Shown here in pieces: positions 13,061 through 28,000 of a DNA stretch of 64,000 bases (the stretch's first letter is position 1; each line of letters opens with the position of its first letter). The notes under the pieces are model-generated. The model was not told the origin of the DNA. It was given only the letters and a program-made list of their open reading frames with translations, and searched no databases. Position numbers and translations under genes: made by a program. This stretch comes from Sciurus carolinensis (taxonomy: Eukaryota > Chordata > Mammalia > Rodentia > Sciuridae): assembly GCF_902686445.1 (NCBI RefSeq), contig NC_062229.1, forward strand, positions 2,195,003 to 2,259,002, read 5' to 3'.

Positions 13061-16000
13061 TCTGTCTCCTCGCCCCGCTCGCACCGAGAGCTGGTAAATG
13101 GGTTTCATGTCCCCGCTGTGCAGGCCTGGGGTCTGTGACTCCCTGCCCGGAAGGGTCCCCGGACTCCCGAGGTGGTGTTCCGTCACCCCTGTCAGCACCC
13201 GGGTGGCTGAGCCAGGGGCCCAGACCAGCCCGCACAGTGCACGTCCTCGTGGGGTCTGCGCCTCGAGTTCGGTTTGGAACCTCGCCTCAGCCTCCCTGTC
13301 AGTCCCAGAGCCCCGCCCCCTCCTGACACCGAGGGGACACTGGGCCCACCCTTGGCCCTCCCCGTAGGGTGGAGCCCCGACCCCGTTCTTGTTCAGAGGT
13401 CTTCCTAAGCTCTCCTCAGCCTTGGATCCTGCCTTCCGACTTAACTCTTGGGAGCGCACCTCTGCTTTGGGGAGCGCTCATCTCCGCACTCCAGGACCAG
13501 GTCCTGTTCTGTATGGTATCTTCAAACTCCACTCCCCACAAAGTCCGCTTGGTGGGTCAGACTTCCTCTTACCTTGCACAGCCCGAGAACCTTCACATCC
13601 TTGCTTTGACTCTGTTATTTGCTTGTTGTCTTATATTGATCTTTGGAGGGTCCCTGAGTGGTTCCAGGATAGGTCTCTTTAGGCTGCCATCGCTGATGCC
13701 CCATTCTCTGGGCCCAGATTCAATGTTCTATAGATACTTTCCCTTCTCTTGGCTTGGGACCTCGTTTAACTCTCTTGGGACTGACTGAGTTTAGAGCGTC
13801 TCCATCCCTGGGACCCAGATGTGGGACCAGCATCCTTGCTGCTGATCCTTCTTTCTTCAGAAGTGTGCTCAAGACTCCTGCTCCTGGGGAGCTGTGGGAT
13901 ACCAGCCCCCTCTGCTCTTCCTGTCTCCAAGTCTCGAGCCATCAGTGCATCTTCCTCCACACTCCTTCCTCTCCTTACTTCCGACCTTCTCTGCCTGATG
14001 GGAGCCAAAAGGCTCTGTGGTTATAGGTTCCACCCACCTCCCTCAGAGCACTCTCCCAGACACACTTCTCTTCCTCTCTGGGGTTTTGAGAAGTAGATAC
14101 CTCCTCTGAAGACGTGGACATCTGAATTTTGGACCCCACCCCACTTTGACTGGGCTGGGGCTGCATTCTCTCATAGCATCCAGTGCCTTGAAATCCAATC
14201 TGATGAACTCGGCTTGACCCTCTGGTGGCTGTTCCCCCATCCCAGCTAAGCCAGGTTGACCCTCTTTTAAGTTCTCTAGGCCGTGAGCCTCTGCTCAGGG
14301 GAGCTTGGGACTGCTGTATAACTTCCCAGGCCCTGGGTGCCTCTGTCTCCTGGGGTCTCTTGCTGCTGCCTTGAAGTACCTTAAATGTCATTGAAAGCAC
14401 CCTTTTCTCAGAACTTTCTCTAGCTCATCGTGTGAGTGACTGGAGATTTTGTTGTTTGGTGTATGTAAGGGCTGTTCCAAGGGGAGGATGCAGGGACTTA
14501 CTGGTAAATAAGTCTAAGTCTTCACTTGAGACCTGAAAGAGGGTTTGGGGTGCAGTTTGCAGCCTTGGCACACATGTGCATTTCCCTGGAGGGGGTCTTA
14601 CTCTCCGCCTCAGGGCTCAGAGGAGTCCACACTGCAGAGGCCAGGCATAACTGCTCTTTCTGGGCTGATGTATCCATGTGGTTCCTAAACAGGTCCAGAG
14701 TTGAAGCTTGACTTGCCATCCAGGCCTGGCACTGTTTGTAAACGCAGTTCTGACAGGCAGGCGGATCCGGATGAAGCTGGGCAGGAAGTGATCTTGGAGC
14801 ATTCCAGGCTTCTTCCTGAATGTTTGGCTTCCCTGGGCCCCCCATGATTCCCCTTCTCAGTGTCAAGGGCAGGCTCCTTGGTTGCAGCAGCTGTGGAGAA
14901 ATCTGAGTCGCAAGCATATGGCAGGAGAGGGGTGTGCTGGATGCTCACTGTGCTTGGGATGTCCAGCCTGATTGGAGGGGCTGGACCTTGGCAGATGGGG
15001 GCTCCAGTGGATGATGTCAGCAGGGCTGTGGGCCTTTGGTGGATCATCATGGTCGGGGCTCACCTGACAGCACTGTCCCTCCCTCTTAAGGACTTGGGTC
15101 TCTTCTAGAAGAAACATTTTATCTGCAAGCCCTTTTCTTTCTGCACAAGGTAGGAAGTCAGTCCAAGGGAAGCAAAGCCTCTGGGGGCCAGCAGGACCCT
15201 GGGGAACAAGTGTGCTGGTGAGTTAGGGTCCACTGGGTAGCTGGGTGTGGTGGAAGGAGACACCTTTGGAGCCTGATGGCTGTAGATCCAGGCACACTCT
15301 GGCAGCTTTGGGCCAGATTCCCTCTTTGTCCTGGGTTTCCTCACCTGTGTGATGGAGTGGGTTCCAGGGAGGCCTGAATATGGAAAGGACCTACTGGTTG
15401 CCTGGCACATAGTAGATACTCTAGAGCCACAGTGTCACACAGTACAGGAGAAAGGCAGCCGCAGGCAAAGGCTACTGGGGCTTTCCAGGAGGACTGGGCA
15501 GCCAGGCATTTGATTGTGTGGCTCTGGGCCTCGACAGCCTCTGCCTTTTGCAGGACCCTGCTGTGGTACAACTGAAGGCAGCCCAGAGCCCTCCCATCTC
15601 ATGCCACCAACCAGGAGCCTGACAGTGACCCTGGGCCACCTAGGAACCCAAGCTCCTGCTTCCAGGTCTGCATCAATCTCCTGCCTCACTCTTAAGTGGG
15701 CAGAGACTGGGAACAGAGGTTTGTGGCACCCAGGCCACTGTGTAAAAACCTGGTGGGGCTCCAGAAGCTCTGACTCCGACTGTCCCAGGCAGGTGTCAGT
15801 GGCTCCTTGGTTCCCATGGGTACATGTGGCCTTGTGCACCAGCTTGCACTGTTTTCCATTCCCCTGGAAGTCTCTTTCTTCCACCACATTTTATCCATCC
15901 CAGGCTGGTTTCAGAGCTCAGCAGGGGTGACCCCTGGCCCATCACTCAAGAACACTTGGCTTGCGTTCCTGTCAGGAGGCCCTCACTGCCCTTGCTGGCA

Positions 16001-19000
16001 GGCTCCTGAGAGAGAGTACCCCAAGAGCTGGAGAATCCCAAGTCACACACTGGGACCCTCTGAGCTCTGACTGTTTGATTTAGCCAGAGAGACCTGGCCA
16101 GGAAGTCAGTGCCAGAACCTGCCGAGCCCCATTCCTTACTGTGCGCCAGCCGTGAGCCTGTGTGGCTGCTGGGCCCCTCAGCAGCGTGCAGCCAGGACTT
16201 GTGACTATGGACATGTGTGGCTGTCATGACTGGGAGCTCCTGACCTGGAGCAGGCGAAGCCGGAATGCTGCTTAGTACCCTGTAGGGCCCAGAATGCCAC
16301 CCCATGAAACAACTTGGCCCAGCGTCCGCAACACTCGGGGGAGTCCCCACCTGGGTGCTACAGGAAGCCTCAGCAGTACCCAGCTGTGTCTGTGCCCAGT
16401 GGGGAGGAGGCATTAGAGAGGAACTGTCCCTAGCCTCAGTCAGGCCTTGGTCCCCGTGCCACCTCTGTTGGTCACCTCCTGCCTACCTGGCAGGGCTGTT
16501 CTAAGGGTCAGAGTTGGGCATGAGGGGTGTGTGGCCCCGGCAGGTGACAGCAGTAAGTAATCGCGGCTGTGCTCTTCCACAGCAGGGCAACCTGTTAGTG
16601 GCTGAGGCTGAGTGGAGCTGCTGCAGCGGGGGCTTCATGTGACTGGCCTCACCTGGCACCCCCCAGCATCCCCACGAGGCTCGGATTGTTATCCGCGCCT
16701 GTGAAGACCGAGAGTTGGAGGGGTTGTCAGCCTTTGCTGGCCAGGAACTGCAAGGGTTGTTCACGGCAGGATGAGATTGCCAGTTCCTGTCTGGGGTGCT
16801 TTCAGGCTTGGAGAGGGAACCTGAACTAGCTGGGGGTGGGGAGCCTGGCGCTCTGCTGCAGTGGTGGGACCTAGGAGTTTGCAAGGGGCGGTGGGGCGGG
16901 GCCGGCTCAGGCCCAGGGGCAGGGGGAGCTGGCAGCCAGCAGAAGCGGCCAGGTCCCGGTGGGTGAGTGTTGCTTTGCAGCATTCCTGGTTTCCAGTCCT
17001 CCTCCTTCAGCACCCCTGATGTCACGGGCTGCGGTCTCTGAGAGCATGTGTGTGGTTGCTCTTCCTCAGAACATGGTGATGAGTTTCCGAGTCTCCGACC
17101 TCCAGATGCTGCTGGGATTCGTGGGCCGGAGCAAGAGCGGGCTGAAGCATGAGCTCGTCACTAGGGCCCTGCAGCTGGTGCAGTTCGACTGCAGCCCTGA
17201 GCTTTTCAAGAAGATCAAAGAACTCTACGAGACGCGCTACGCCAAGAAGAGTGCGGAGCCAGGCCCGCAGCCCCACCGGCCCCTGGACCCCCTGACCATG
17301 CACTCGGCCTATGACCGGGCCGGCACAGTGCCCAGGACTCCCTTGTCGGGCCCCAACATTGACTACCCCGTTCTCTATGGGAAGTACTTAAACGGACTTG
17401 GACGTTTGCCCGCCAAGACCCTCAAGCCGGAAGTCCGCCTGGTGAAGCTGCCCTTCTTCAACATGCTGGACGAGCTGCTGAAGCCGACTGAGTTAGGTGA
17501 GTGGCACCTCCCCACTCAGCACCAGCAGCCGTGCAGCCCGCCTTGCACATGGCAAGCGGGGAGGGACCTGGGCTTTCCTTCCCAGGCAGCAAGGGGACTG
17601 CCTCTGATTGTTGCCATGTAACAGATTGCCCCCAAACCTAGCAGCTTAAATGACAGGTATCAGTCTGCTGTCAGACTCTGTGGGGCTGGAGGTGCAGCCT
17701 GAGCCTGCTGTCAGGTGCTGCCCGGGCCAGGACTACCTTACCCGATGACTTGACTGGGGTTGGGGGAGCCACTTCCTTGGGTGGTTGCCGGCAGGCCTGG
17801 GTTCCTTGCTGTGATGCCCTGTGGCCCTGTGCATGGGCTGCCTGAGCGTCCTCCGAACACGGTGTCTTGCTGTTCTAGAGCATGTGTTCTCAGGGAGAGA
17901 AGGGGAAATGGAGAGAGAGCCAGGGTGCTCACATGTAAAGGCAAGGCCAAGCTAGAAACCATGCTTGTGCATCTGTGTGCCTGTGCATGAAAGACAGGTA
18001 CTGGGTCGCTGTGTTTTTGCAGGCTGGCCTTGAACTTGTGAGCTCAAGTGATCATCCCACCTCAGCCTCCCAAATAGCTGGGCCTGCAAGTGTGCATCTG
18101 CACACCTGGCTGCCACAGTCTTTTTATAACTGGACAGGCCTTTCCTTCACTCTGGCTGTTTTGTTGCTCACATCGATGCTTCTGGTACAGCGTGGGATGG
18201 TGCTATGCCAGGGTATGGTTGGCTTCCATTTGCTCAGTCCTTGGGGAAAGGGACTGAAAAACCGTGTCTGACTTTCTCTCCTTTTCCCAAAGATTCTTAT
18301 CTCTGGCACCAGCCTCAGGACTGTCCTTTGACAGCAGGTTCAGGCCAAGGCAAGGCTAGGCTTCCACATGCTCGCCTGAGGCTGGACAGTCGGGTAGAGG
18401 GGACCAGCAGGGTTCCAAGGTCCTCTTGTTTATTTCATTGTCCCCACCATTGACATCTGCCGCTGTGTGCCAGGATCTTGCTGTACCCAGCTGTAGACAG
18501 GCCCAGAACCTCTCTGTTCACGATGGTGTAAGCAAGCTCTGGGCTCTCCCTGAAGCCTCATTCACACAAGCTGCAATGGGTATTGACCCTGGGCTCAGCC
18601 AGTCGCTGTCCTGAGGTTCAGGGCCAAGGATACCTGGCTGGCCCCAGGTTCCTGGGTAGGCAGGTGTCCAGCCTCTAAGGCCTCTAGATGGGAAGCGGAA
18701 TGTGCGGGGCCTCTACCGTGCCTACGTCTGGGCTCTCAGATTTTACTGGGTTCCCGAGCATGCTAAGAGACCCCACCCTTTGTCTCTCCCCACTGCCTCC
18801 ATCTCCCTTTCCAATTTGTTTACTCACATAAGTAAATGAGAGCCTGCTAGGTGGGTGCCCAGTGCAGTGCCAGGCACTGGGCATGCAGCAGAGACAGGCA
18901 TTCTTCCTAGGACCTCATTTAGGGGTGCAGGACCTCCATCCTGTGGCCTACTCTAAGGGTCCTGCTGCTGCCTCTGCACTTTCCGGTCAACCCTTTCTGT

Positions 19001-22000
19001 CCTCACAGAGTCTATATCTGCCTGCTGCAGCTGGGCCCACAGAGGTCACACTCCCTGGCTTTCTGGGCCTGGCAGCTCAGGACCTCTCCATGTCCACCCT
19101 GCTGACCCAGCGTCCTGCCAGGCCTCCAGCGAGGACCAGGGGCCCCTCTGTTGAGCACTCTTCAGCTCTAGCCAGACCCCTCTTCTGCCCTGGAGTTCAG
19201 AGCCAGGAGGCAGTACAGGCTGCCTCTCGGCTCCCACTGACCACCCTTGGATATCCTGGCCTTGTGAGACTGGGTGGGAAGGACTCTGGCTCCTGTTGGT
19301 GCTGCAGGAAGTGAAGGGAAGAAGGGCCGCTTTGACTTCAGCAGCCCACCTAGAAGACCCACCCTCCAGCAGAGCCTCTCAGGAAGCACGTTGGCCCAGC
19401 AGCACCTGTCCAGAGTCAGGGGTGCATTGGGGACCAGGCTCCTCTAAGTTTGCTGACCGGCCCCTGGTGGAGTCCACTCTGGATGCTGGCAGCTATTCTC
19501 CCCTGGGGTTCTCCTGGCTTCCAGAAGAGCTGGATGGTTCTGAAGGTCGAAGTGGCATTTTGAACTCCAAAGGTCTTGAGAATGACTTGAGAAACAGGGA
19601 GACTGGGTCCCCCACCTTGGATGCTGGGGGGTGACAGGTTGGAGGTGACTTGAACCCGAGGTGGCCAGCCTCACCTCCTGCCTGAATGTGGGCTTGCTTC
19701 CTGCCGCCCCACAATGCATTGCTGTGCCCCTGTCCCCCAGAATCTGGTCACCTGACCTCCGGGAGAGCCCACTCCCCGTCTACTCCAGGAGCATTCTGCT
19801 CTTGTCAGAACAAAGAGGCCGACCCCGCCCTGCCTTCCTCCCCACACTCCCCCATCTGCCCTGAGTCTGGGAGGGCTTCTCCCACCAGGGTGCGCTGCCT
19901 CCCCTAGACTCCCCTGCCCTGTGCATGTCCTTAAGGAAAGGTTCTGTGGGTACAGAGTCTGGATCCAAGGCAGCGGTCCCCAAAGTTCCAGGACCCAGCT
20001 CTGTCCCAACACCCAGCCTGTCCATGATTTGCCTGCTTCGGGAGGCCCAGCTCTGCCAGCTTCCCTTTCCTCCTTCCCTGACCATGACCCACTAGCCCAA
20101 ACAAGGCCCACGCACTCGAGTGGATTCCCCAGAAGAGCTGCGGCTGGCTCTGGGACGGGGACTGCAGCAGGCGGCCAGGACAGGACAGGAGCCATAAATC
20201 ACTCCAGGGGAGGGAGGACGCCAGTGCAGACTGGGAGCTGCGAGGGCTTGGAGCAGATGGTCCACCGTGGGGGTCAGGAGGCCTGCCCAGGTCACAGCAG
20301 CCCAGCTCCATCCTCCCTGTCCTGACCTGGTTCCCAGCAGCCTGGGCTTTGCACTGCCTCCTGGGAGAGGTCAGCTTTGGAACCCAGCCCCCTCAGCAAG
20401 GGGAGCCTGTGGCCGGTGAGCCTAGGGCAGAAGGCCATCTTGACCTCAGCCAAGAAGGGCTGGGGAGGACCAGGGGTCCAGAGCCTCGTGTCAGAGCATG
20501 TGAAAGAGGCGCCCTCGCGAGCCATGCAGGGGGAAGGGAGTGCCCTGCTAGCAGAGTGACCTGCAGCAGCACCAGCAGACCCACGCAGGCAGTGTGAGTG
20601 GCCTCTGGGCCACGGCCACCCCAGACCTCCCAGGAGTAGCAGCATCAGTGACGGCTGGAAGCTCTGGTCTGGTGCTGTCCTACTATGTGCGGACACAGGT
20701 GTGTCCCTTTCCTAGGCTCCTAAGCCCTTCGGTCAGCAGGGGCCTAGTGCCAGGCAAGGCATTGGCATTCCCCTGGCCTGGTGTTGCCTAGCAGGGTTAC
20801 TTGCCCTCGCGGGGGTGTAGGCTGGGGGCTGTCTGCAGCCCTTTTGTGTGTTTGTGGAGGAGTCGACAGGAAGGCTTCCCGGAAGAGGCCCTACTCCAGC
20901 CCACACGCCAGGCTGAGGAGTTGGCCAGCCTAGAGGGGCAGGGAGTGTATTCCAGGCAGAGGGACCACTGGGAGCAGAGGCCTGGCGTCCAGAGGGCTCA
21001 TTCATGGGACTGAATGGAGGCCATTGTGGCCTAAGCGTGGGGTGCCTCAGGAGGAGGGACAACAGCCTGAAACCCCAGGGGCTGGCCGGCAGAGGGCTGC
21101 AGCTTGCCTGGGGTCTAGGGAACTCTTCTGCTTTTGTTATTTGTTTGGGTTCTTAATTTGTTTATTTGTTTATTTTTAATTTTATCTTTTGTTATTGTTT
21201 TGGAGTTTGAAGACAGTGCTTTTTCACTGAGCTACATCCCCAGTCTTTGTATTTTATCATTTTGAATTTTGAAACAGAGTAGGGCCTTGCTGAGTTGCTG
21301 GGAGCCTCGCTCACCTGCCGAGGCTGTCCTCCAGCCTGCAGCCTCCTCCTCAGCCGCCTGAGTTGCTGGCATTTGAGTGTGCCCCCAGGCCCAGCCGGCC
21401 TCAGTTTTTGACTTTTTTAATGGTACTGGAGACTTAACCCAGGGTGCTTAACCACGGAGCTCCAGCCCCAGCCCTTTTTATTTTTTATTTCGTGACAGGC
21501 TCTCACTAAGTTTTCAAGGCTGATCTTGAACTTGTGATCCGCCTGCCTCCTCAGCCTCCCAAGTTGCTGGGTTTACAGGTGTGTGCCACCACACCTGGCT
21601 TGACATTTTTTTTTTTTATTTAAGTTGTAGATGGGCACAATCTGTTTGTTTGCGTGTTTATTTCTTTATGCGGTGCTGAGGATGGAACCCAGGGCCTCAC
21701 ATGTGCTAGGCGAGCGCTCCAGCACTGAGCCCAGCCCAGCCTCTTGACATCATTTCTTGATGTTGAGATTCTCCCCTATGGTCAGTGCAGACATGCGGGG
21801 TGCAGAGAGGCAGAGGCCCACCTGCTGTCACAGTCAGCACAGCCTGGCCAGTGGTCCCTTGGGGGCGTCTAGATCCATCCTGTGCCCTGGAGCTTGGGTG
21901 GTCGTGTGGAATCCTGTGGCACCGTCCCTAGCTCTGGGAACTGGGGCTGGCTAGCAGAAGGATGGCTTCCACCAGCCGTGTAGTAGGCCCTGGCCTTCGT

Positions 22001-25000
22001 GGGGACACACGTGGTTGGGGAAGAGGGGCTGGCCCCTGGGCCTGCCCAATTCCACCTCCACCTCCTGCCCCTGCACTGCTGCCGCCGCCTTCGCCTGCTT
22101 CGCCTGGCCTCCGTGGTCACTTCCCACAGGTGGTGGTTCCCCTTGGCAGCTGAGGAACCTTGTGAAAGAGAAGACCCACATGCTTCTCTGCCAAGAACCT
22201 GCCCATCTTCTGCCCTATGACAGCTCCCTTCCCTCCCTCTGCCGCAGCCACACAGGCCCCTCGCCGTGCCCCGCACTGCCTCTGGGAGGGGCCTGGACAG
22301 CCCACCCTCACGAGCCGCTGCTGCAGCAGAGCGCCCTCCCAGCCTTCCTTGCCTTCTCGTCCCCGCCATTCGTTCATCGTGTCAGCACGGGGCCTGGGCC
22401 TGGCTTGCTGGTGTGGGTGGGTTGGAGCAGGCTGGGGCACAGGTGGGCACAGCACAGGCAAAGATGTGGAGCTGAGCAGCAGCCTAGGCCACACTCTCCA
22501 GCTGGCCGCTCTTCACCCATCAGCCCAGCAACCAGGACTGGGTTTGAACATCAAGGTTCAAGATTGGCAAGGTCCTCGCCCCTTCAGGTTCTGAACCCAC
22601 CGGCCCTAGTGGGGCTGGATGCAGCCCATGTCCTGGCGCTATCCAGCTCAGTCACATTGCCAGGGGTGGAACCAGTGGTCCTACCCGTCTGCCAGACTCT
22701 GACCCCACCATGTCCTGGTTCTGCCTGGGGTGCCATCCAGGACCTGCTTGGCACCCTGGGGTCTCTGGTGAAGGGCGCACCCTGCTGGGCAGGGTGGAGT
22801 GGGTGGGCAGTGTGTAGGTCCACAGAGGAGCTCTGGTAGGAGCCAAGGAGTCTGTGCGCAGCGGGCGGGGTGGGGTCATCAGCCTGGAGGTGGGACCTCA
22901 GGCTGGGAGGGAGAGGGTCCTGTCTGAACGGATTTTTTTGTTTTAATATTTTAGTTGTGGGTGGACACAATACCCTTATCTTATTTTTCTGTGGTGCTGA
23001 GGCTGGACCCCAGGGCCCCACGCATGCCAGGCGAGCGCTGCACCGCGGAGCCCAGCCCAGCCTGGGTTCTCTTTTAATCTTAGGTTGCCTTTCCCCTTAA
23101 ACTTGTGCCATGCTGCATGTGTTCACCGTAGAAAGTCCAAGCGACAGCAAGGGATTTACCAGCTGTAATCCAGCTACCCAAGGGGGCCCCAGCATGGGGC
23201 TGCTCCTGCCGCCTCTCCTTGAGCCCTGCCGGGCATTAAATATTCATCAGGGCAGGCTCCAGGCCCTCCTGCACAGAGGCCCCTGAGGGTTGTGGGTTGC
23301 CTGGGCCCAGCTGGTCCGGGATCCCTGTTCCTGCCCTCTAGTTCTGGGCCACGAGGCCCAGTGTGTGCAGAAGCCTGAGGGGCAGCGTGCATGTGAACCT
23401 TGGGATGAGCCTCTTGCCGGTCCGTGCCCTGCCCAATGGGCCTCGCCGTCCCCGGTGCAGGAGCCAGGGTAGCAACACAAGTGCTTTCTGGGTGCTCGAG
23501 GTCCGCGCCTTGACTTGGTGCACGTGTGCAAGCCTTTGTGTGCCCACACATACACCAGCCCCTTTTGTGGACCTCATGCTGACGTGGCCTCTGAGAAGGC
23601 AAGAAGGCTGTGGGGAGCTTGACTGGTTCCCAGGTCAAGGTTGTGGGGGCTGCAGTTTTTGTACGAGGTCCTCAGAGAAGCCTTTTATTCCGTGGCATTG
23701 TGCAAGTACAGACACAAGGGCCATGAAGGTGGTTGGGGGAGGAATGTTCCAGAAGAGGGCCCAGTGAGTGCAAAGGCCCTGAGGCGGCATATCTTCAGCT
23801 GATGGAGTCCTGAGGAGGAGACTGGGTGGCTGGGCCTGTGGTCCATGTGGACAGGAGCCTCCTGGAGTGGTTTGGCCCTGAAGAATCAGATGGGGAGTGG
23901 CCATGGGAATGAGGGGCAGGGGTTGAGTGGCTGGGAGGTTCCCCATCTGTGGCTCTTTGTGGGAGTTCAGGGGCCTGATGGGAGCCCAGGTGGTGTTTGG
24001 AAACAGCCTCCGGGACTGGCCTAGGGAGTGGGTGTGGCAGGACAAAGGGGAAGGGGAGCCCAGGGTGTGCCTGAGTTGGGCCCTGGACACCAGGCAGGGT
24101 GCCCTTGCTTCTGACCAGGGTGGCAGAGGGCACATGGTTTTTAATTTTTTTTTTTTTTTTTTTGGTGATGGGGATCGAACCCAGGGCCTTGTGCTTACAA
24201 GGCAAGCACTCTACCGACTGAGCTGTATCCCCAGCCCCACATGGTTTTGGAGAAGATCCCAGCCCTCTGGATGGGGCTGTGCCGCAGCCGAGGTGTCAGC
24301 TCACCTCTGCTGGCTTCTGGAGGCAGTGTCAGGACCTGGACCTGCTGGACAGCAGATGATGGCATGCAGGGCCGACCCCCAGGCCCCAGAGCCAGGCCTG
24401 GTGCCGGCCAGGTCTCACCTAAAGGGGACCCTCTGCAGGGAATGGACTAGGATTCTTGGTCTTTGGTGGCTGGGTTCACAGGCCTTTCTCACTACTTCTA
24501 AGCCCCCTGCTGGGGACCGTCCTCTACTCCTGCTTCCCAGGAGACAGCTGTAGGGTGGAGTGGTTGGGGGTGGCATTTTGATCTCCTGCCTGGTCTTCTG
24601 GGCCCAGCTCAGGTGTCACCTGTGAGGTCTCCCCTCCTGCTTCCAGAATAATTGCCCCCCCCCAGGCCCCTGGGCAGATCTGGGCCTGTCTGCACCCCCT
24701 CCCCAGTTAGGTGGCACTCACTCAGGGACCAGCCAGGCCCTCAGCAAGCAATCAGGTTTGGCTGCAGCGGCATGACTGTCCCTAACTGCAGCCCCAGTGA
24801 CCCAGTGGTGGCACCCAAGAAAGGGACCTGGAGCACAGGCCTCGTCTGCAGCCTAAGCTGCTCTTTTTTTTTTTTTTTTGATATTTCTTTAGTTGTCAGT
24901 GGACCTTTTTTTTATTTAACATGCGGTGCTGAGAATCAAACCCAGTGCGTCACGCACACCGGGCAAGCCCCTGAGAGCCAGCCCAGCACCGAGCTGCTCT

Positions 25001-28000
25001 TAAGTGGAGTGTGTGTCCTTGCTCCATGTCACCTAGCCTCATGGTCTGGGTTCACAAAGTTCTAGGCAGGGTTAGCAGACAAGAGCCAGTCCCACAGAAG
25101 CTGATCGTCAGAGGGCCCGGCCTGCCCACTGGGGTGCCCACCTCCTGTGGCAGCCTCAGAGGGTTGTTCAGCCAGACAGCGCGGTGCCTGGGACGTCGGC
25201 GTCCTGTTCTGAGGGCTTGCAGCGGCAGAGGCCTCCAGCACCTCCCCAGCCACGCAGGCTGCCCGTGCTCGGGCCCGCGTGCCTCCGCTCCTCGTGGGGA
25301 GACTTCACGAGGTCTTCCTCCAGGTCCAGGGGTGTGCATCCCCCGCTGTAGCCAACCACGCTTCAAGAGCTTCACTGAAAAATGGCGTCGGCACTAAACG
25401 TAGAGGATCTCTCTTGTCCTTGTTCCCACAGCAGCACAGTGCACAGCTGCGTACACAGCATTGACAGCATGTTGGTGTCATGCGTGCCCCCTGAGGTAAC
25501 AGAGCGGTGGGAGCTGGGCACCGTGCCCACACCTGCAATTTCAGCCACCTGGGAGGCCGAGGCAGGAAGATCGAAAGTTCAAGACCAGTCTCAGCAACTT
25601 AGGAAGATCCTGTCTTAAACTAAAAATTAAAAGGGCTGGGCAAGTGGCTCAGCCTAAGTGTCTCAGGTTCAAAACCTGGCACCAGAAAACAGAATAAACA
25701 AAGACAGTCTGCAGGAGCAGCTCGGGTTCCTCACAGGTGCCACAGCACCCGGCGCCAGGGGCTGGAGCGCCTGCGGTTCGGGTGTCTGCTGGGGCCCTGG
25801 GTCTGTCTGCACAGGTGCTTCTGTCCTGCAGCAGTGGCTGGAGATGTCTCCTGCTGGGACGTTGAGGACAGCCGGGCAGGGGTCGTCCTGTACCGGGCTG
25901 CACCCCAGCCTTGTCACCTCTCTTAACAGCTGCGTCGCATCCCTTGTCTGGGAACCAGGCGTCTTCAGGCCACATGGGTCAGCAGCATGGTTCCTGCTGG
26001 TAGAGCGCTCCGGATGACCTGCGGGTGATGTGTGGCCACGGGCCTCCGTCATCCTGGCCATGCCCTCTGGTGCCGTCCTCCGCTGGGAGTCCGTGCTCCT
26101 GCCCTGCTGCAGCTCTCAGTCCCACCCGGACTGCAGTCCAGCAGCTTCTCGGGGCTGTTCTAGACATTCTGCAGTGGCAGGCTGGCGTTGCAGCTCAGGG
26201 AAACAGGGCCTCACGAAGCTGCCCAGGCTGGCTTGGAACTTGCCATCCTTCTCCCTCAGCCTGTGGCATAGCTGGGATGACAGGCGTGGCCACCACACCT
26301 GGCTAAAAAGAAATTTTAAGTGGAGGTGTCGGGGTTGTGCAGGCCTCGTATGGGTGCTGGCAAGTCCTCCCCATTCTGCTTCCTGAAAGAGCATCTAAGC
26401 CAGGCGCGGTGGCACATGCCTGTCATCTCAGCGACTGGGGAGGCTGAGGCAGGAGGATCACGAGGTCAAAGCCAGCCTCAGCAACAGCGAGGCACTAAGT
26501 AACTCAGTGAGACCCTGCCTCTAAATAAAATACGAACTAGGGCTGGGGTGCGGCTCAGCGGTCAAGCGCCCCTGAGCTCAATCCTGGTACCGCCTACCCC
26601 CCATTGAGCTGGAAGGCTGAGGGTCTGGGCTGCTGTGTGGCTCGTTGACAGTCCTGGCTGACGCTGTTGCTCTCACCGCTCAATCTGGCTGAAGACAGAG
26701 CCTTGGCTTTGTTCAGCTCCTGTCTGCTTTTCATTTTTTTTCTTGATTTTCTTCCTTCCATTGACTTCAGCTTTAACTTACTCTTCTTTACCAACTGCTC
26801 ATAGAGGAAGCCTAAAACATTCATCTTAAATCTTTTTCCTGGCCAGGCCCTGTGGCATGCGGCTGCGATCCCAGCTACTAGGGAGGCTGGGGCAGGAGGA
26901 TCCCAGGTTCAAGGCCAGCCTGGGACACTTAGTGAGACTGTGTCTCAAAATAGAAAATAAAGAGGGCTGGGGCTGGGGCTCGTGGTGGGCCCCTCCAGGC
27001 TGTCCACAGCACCACAGGACAGAGGATGCCCGCTTGTAGGGCGGCACTGCAGTGTGGCTGCGCCCACAGGGCTGCTCTGCGGGGTTTGTGCACGTTCCTC
27101 AAAGGTTCCCTCTCTGCCCTGCGGCTCTGGTTGTGATGGAGCAGGAAGGGAGGTGGGCAGCCCCTGGCTCCACCCTTAGGAGGTGTTTGGTGATCTCGAG
27201 TGGGGCCCCACGGGTGGGCCCGCCGTGAGCAGCCTTGGCGGCTGCTCTTGGAGGCTGCCTTCCTGGTCCCCATAGGCCTGTGGTCTCAGGTAGGACCAGA
27301 GTCCGAGGACGTGCAGAGCCGGGCTGGCCCAGCTGTGCCGTTCTCCCCTCCTGCATGGACGCCCGAGTGAGATGGTTTCCTACACCAGAGGCCCTGGGCA
27401 GCCCTGCCACATCCACAGGCCCTGCTGGCGCTGGCCTCCCGCTTCCTGTCTCCTGGTCTGAAGAGGACCTCGGAGACGTGGCCGCATGTGGGGCCAGAGC
27501 TGGGGGCAGATGTGGCCCTGACCCACACTCGTCTTCAGTCCCACAGAATAGCGAGAAGCTTCAGGAGAGCCCGTGCATCTTCGCCTTGACGCCGAGGCAG
27601 GTGGAGCTGATCCGGAACTCCAGGTGCCTGGCCCCTCCCAGCCTCCAGGGACTGTCCTCAGCGTCTGGCGGTGGCCCTGGCCCTGCTCAGGAGAGCCCAC
27701 GGCCCCAGGCGTGCCGGACCCCATCCCTCGTGTCCCGGGCTCAGCTTTGGGACGTACCCTTCAACCTGAGGTTGACTCCTCGTTCCCTATCATGGGGTCC
27801 CTTAGACGCTACAGAGGGGGCCAGGTGGCTTTGGGCTGTAAGGTGCTGAGCAGTGTCCCTGGCCTCCAGCACTCAGCTGGAGCTCCCCAGTTGTGACACC
27901 ACATGTCCTTCAACATCACCTGTTGTCCCCTAGAGGCAGGGTCAGCCCAGGTGAGGCACCTGAGCTGTAGCGGGTGGCGACCAGGGACCCCCGAGAGCCC

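Larger units (their letters stand above)
17497..27538 (+). other. PIAS4: PIAS4 intron 2
   Basis: 10 kb. It is mostly unique DNA with scattered SINEs (18.0, 21.2-21.7, 22.9, 24.1, 24.9 and 25.5-27.0 kb), an L2-like remnant at about 18830-18910, and old repeat pieces at about 20860-21060 and 23740-23800. No coding exon is recognisable between exons 2 and 3. Confidence 0.7.

Noticed and set aside
11837..13459. 540-residue minus-strand open frame across the PIAS4 promoter
   Set aside because: It spans a CpG island with low-complexity composition. No homology is recognisable, and it runs through the PIAS4 first exon in antisense.
16959..17621. 220-residue continuous frame suggesting an alternative PIAS4 start in intron 1
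   Set aside because: The frame is open through the end of intron 1 only by chance. Conserved PIAS4 sequence begins exactly at the CTTCCTCAG acceptor (17070).
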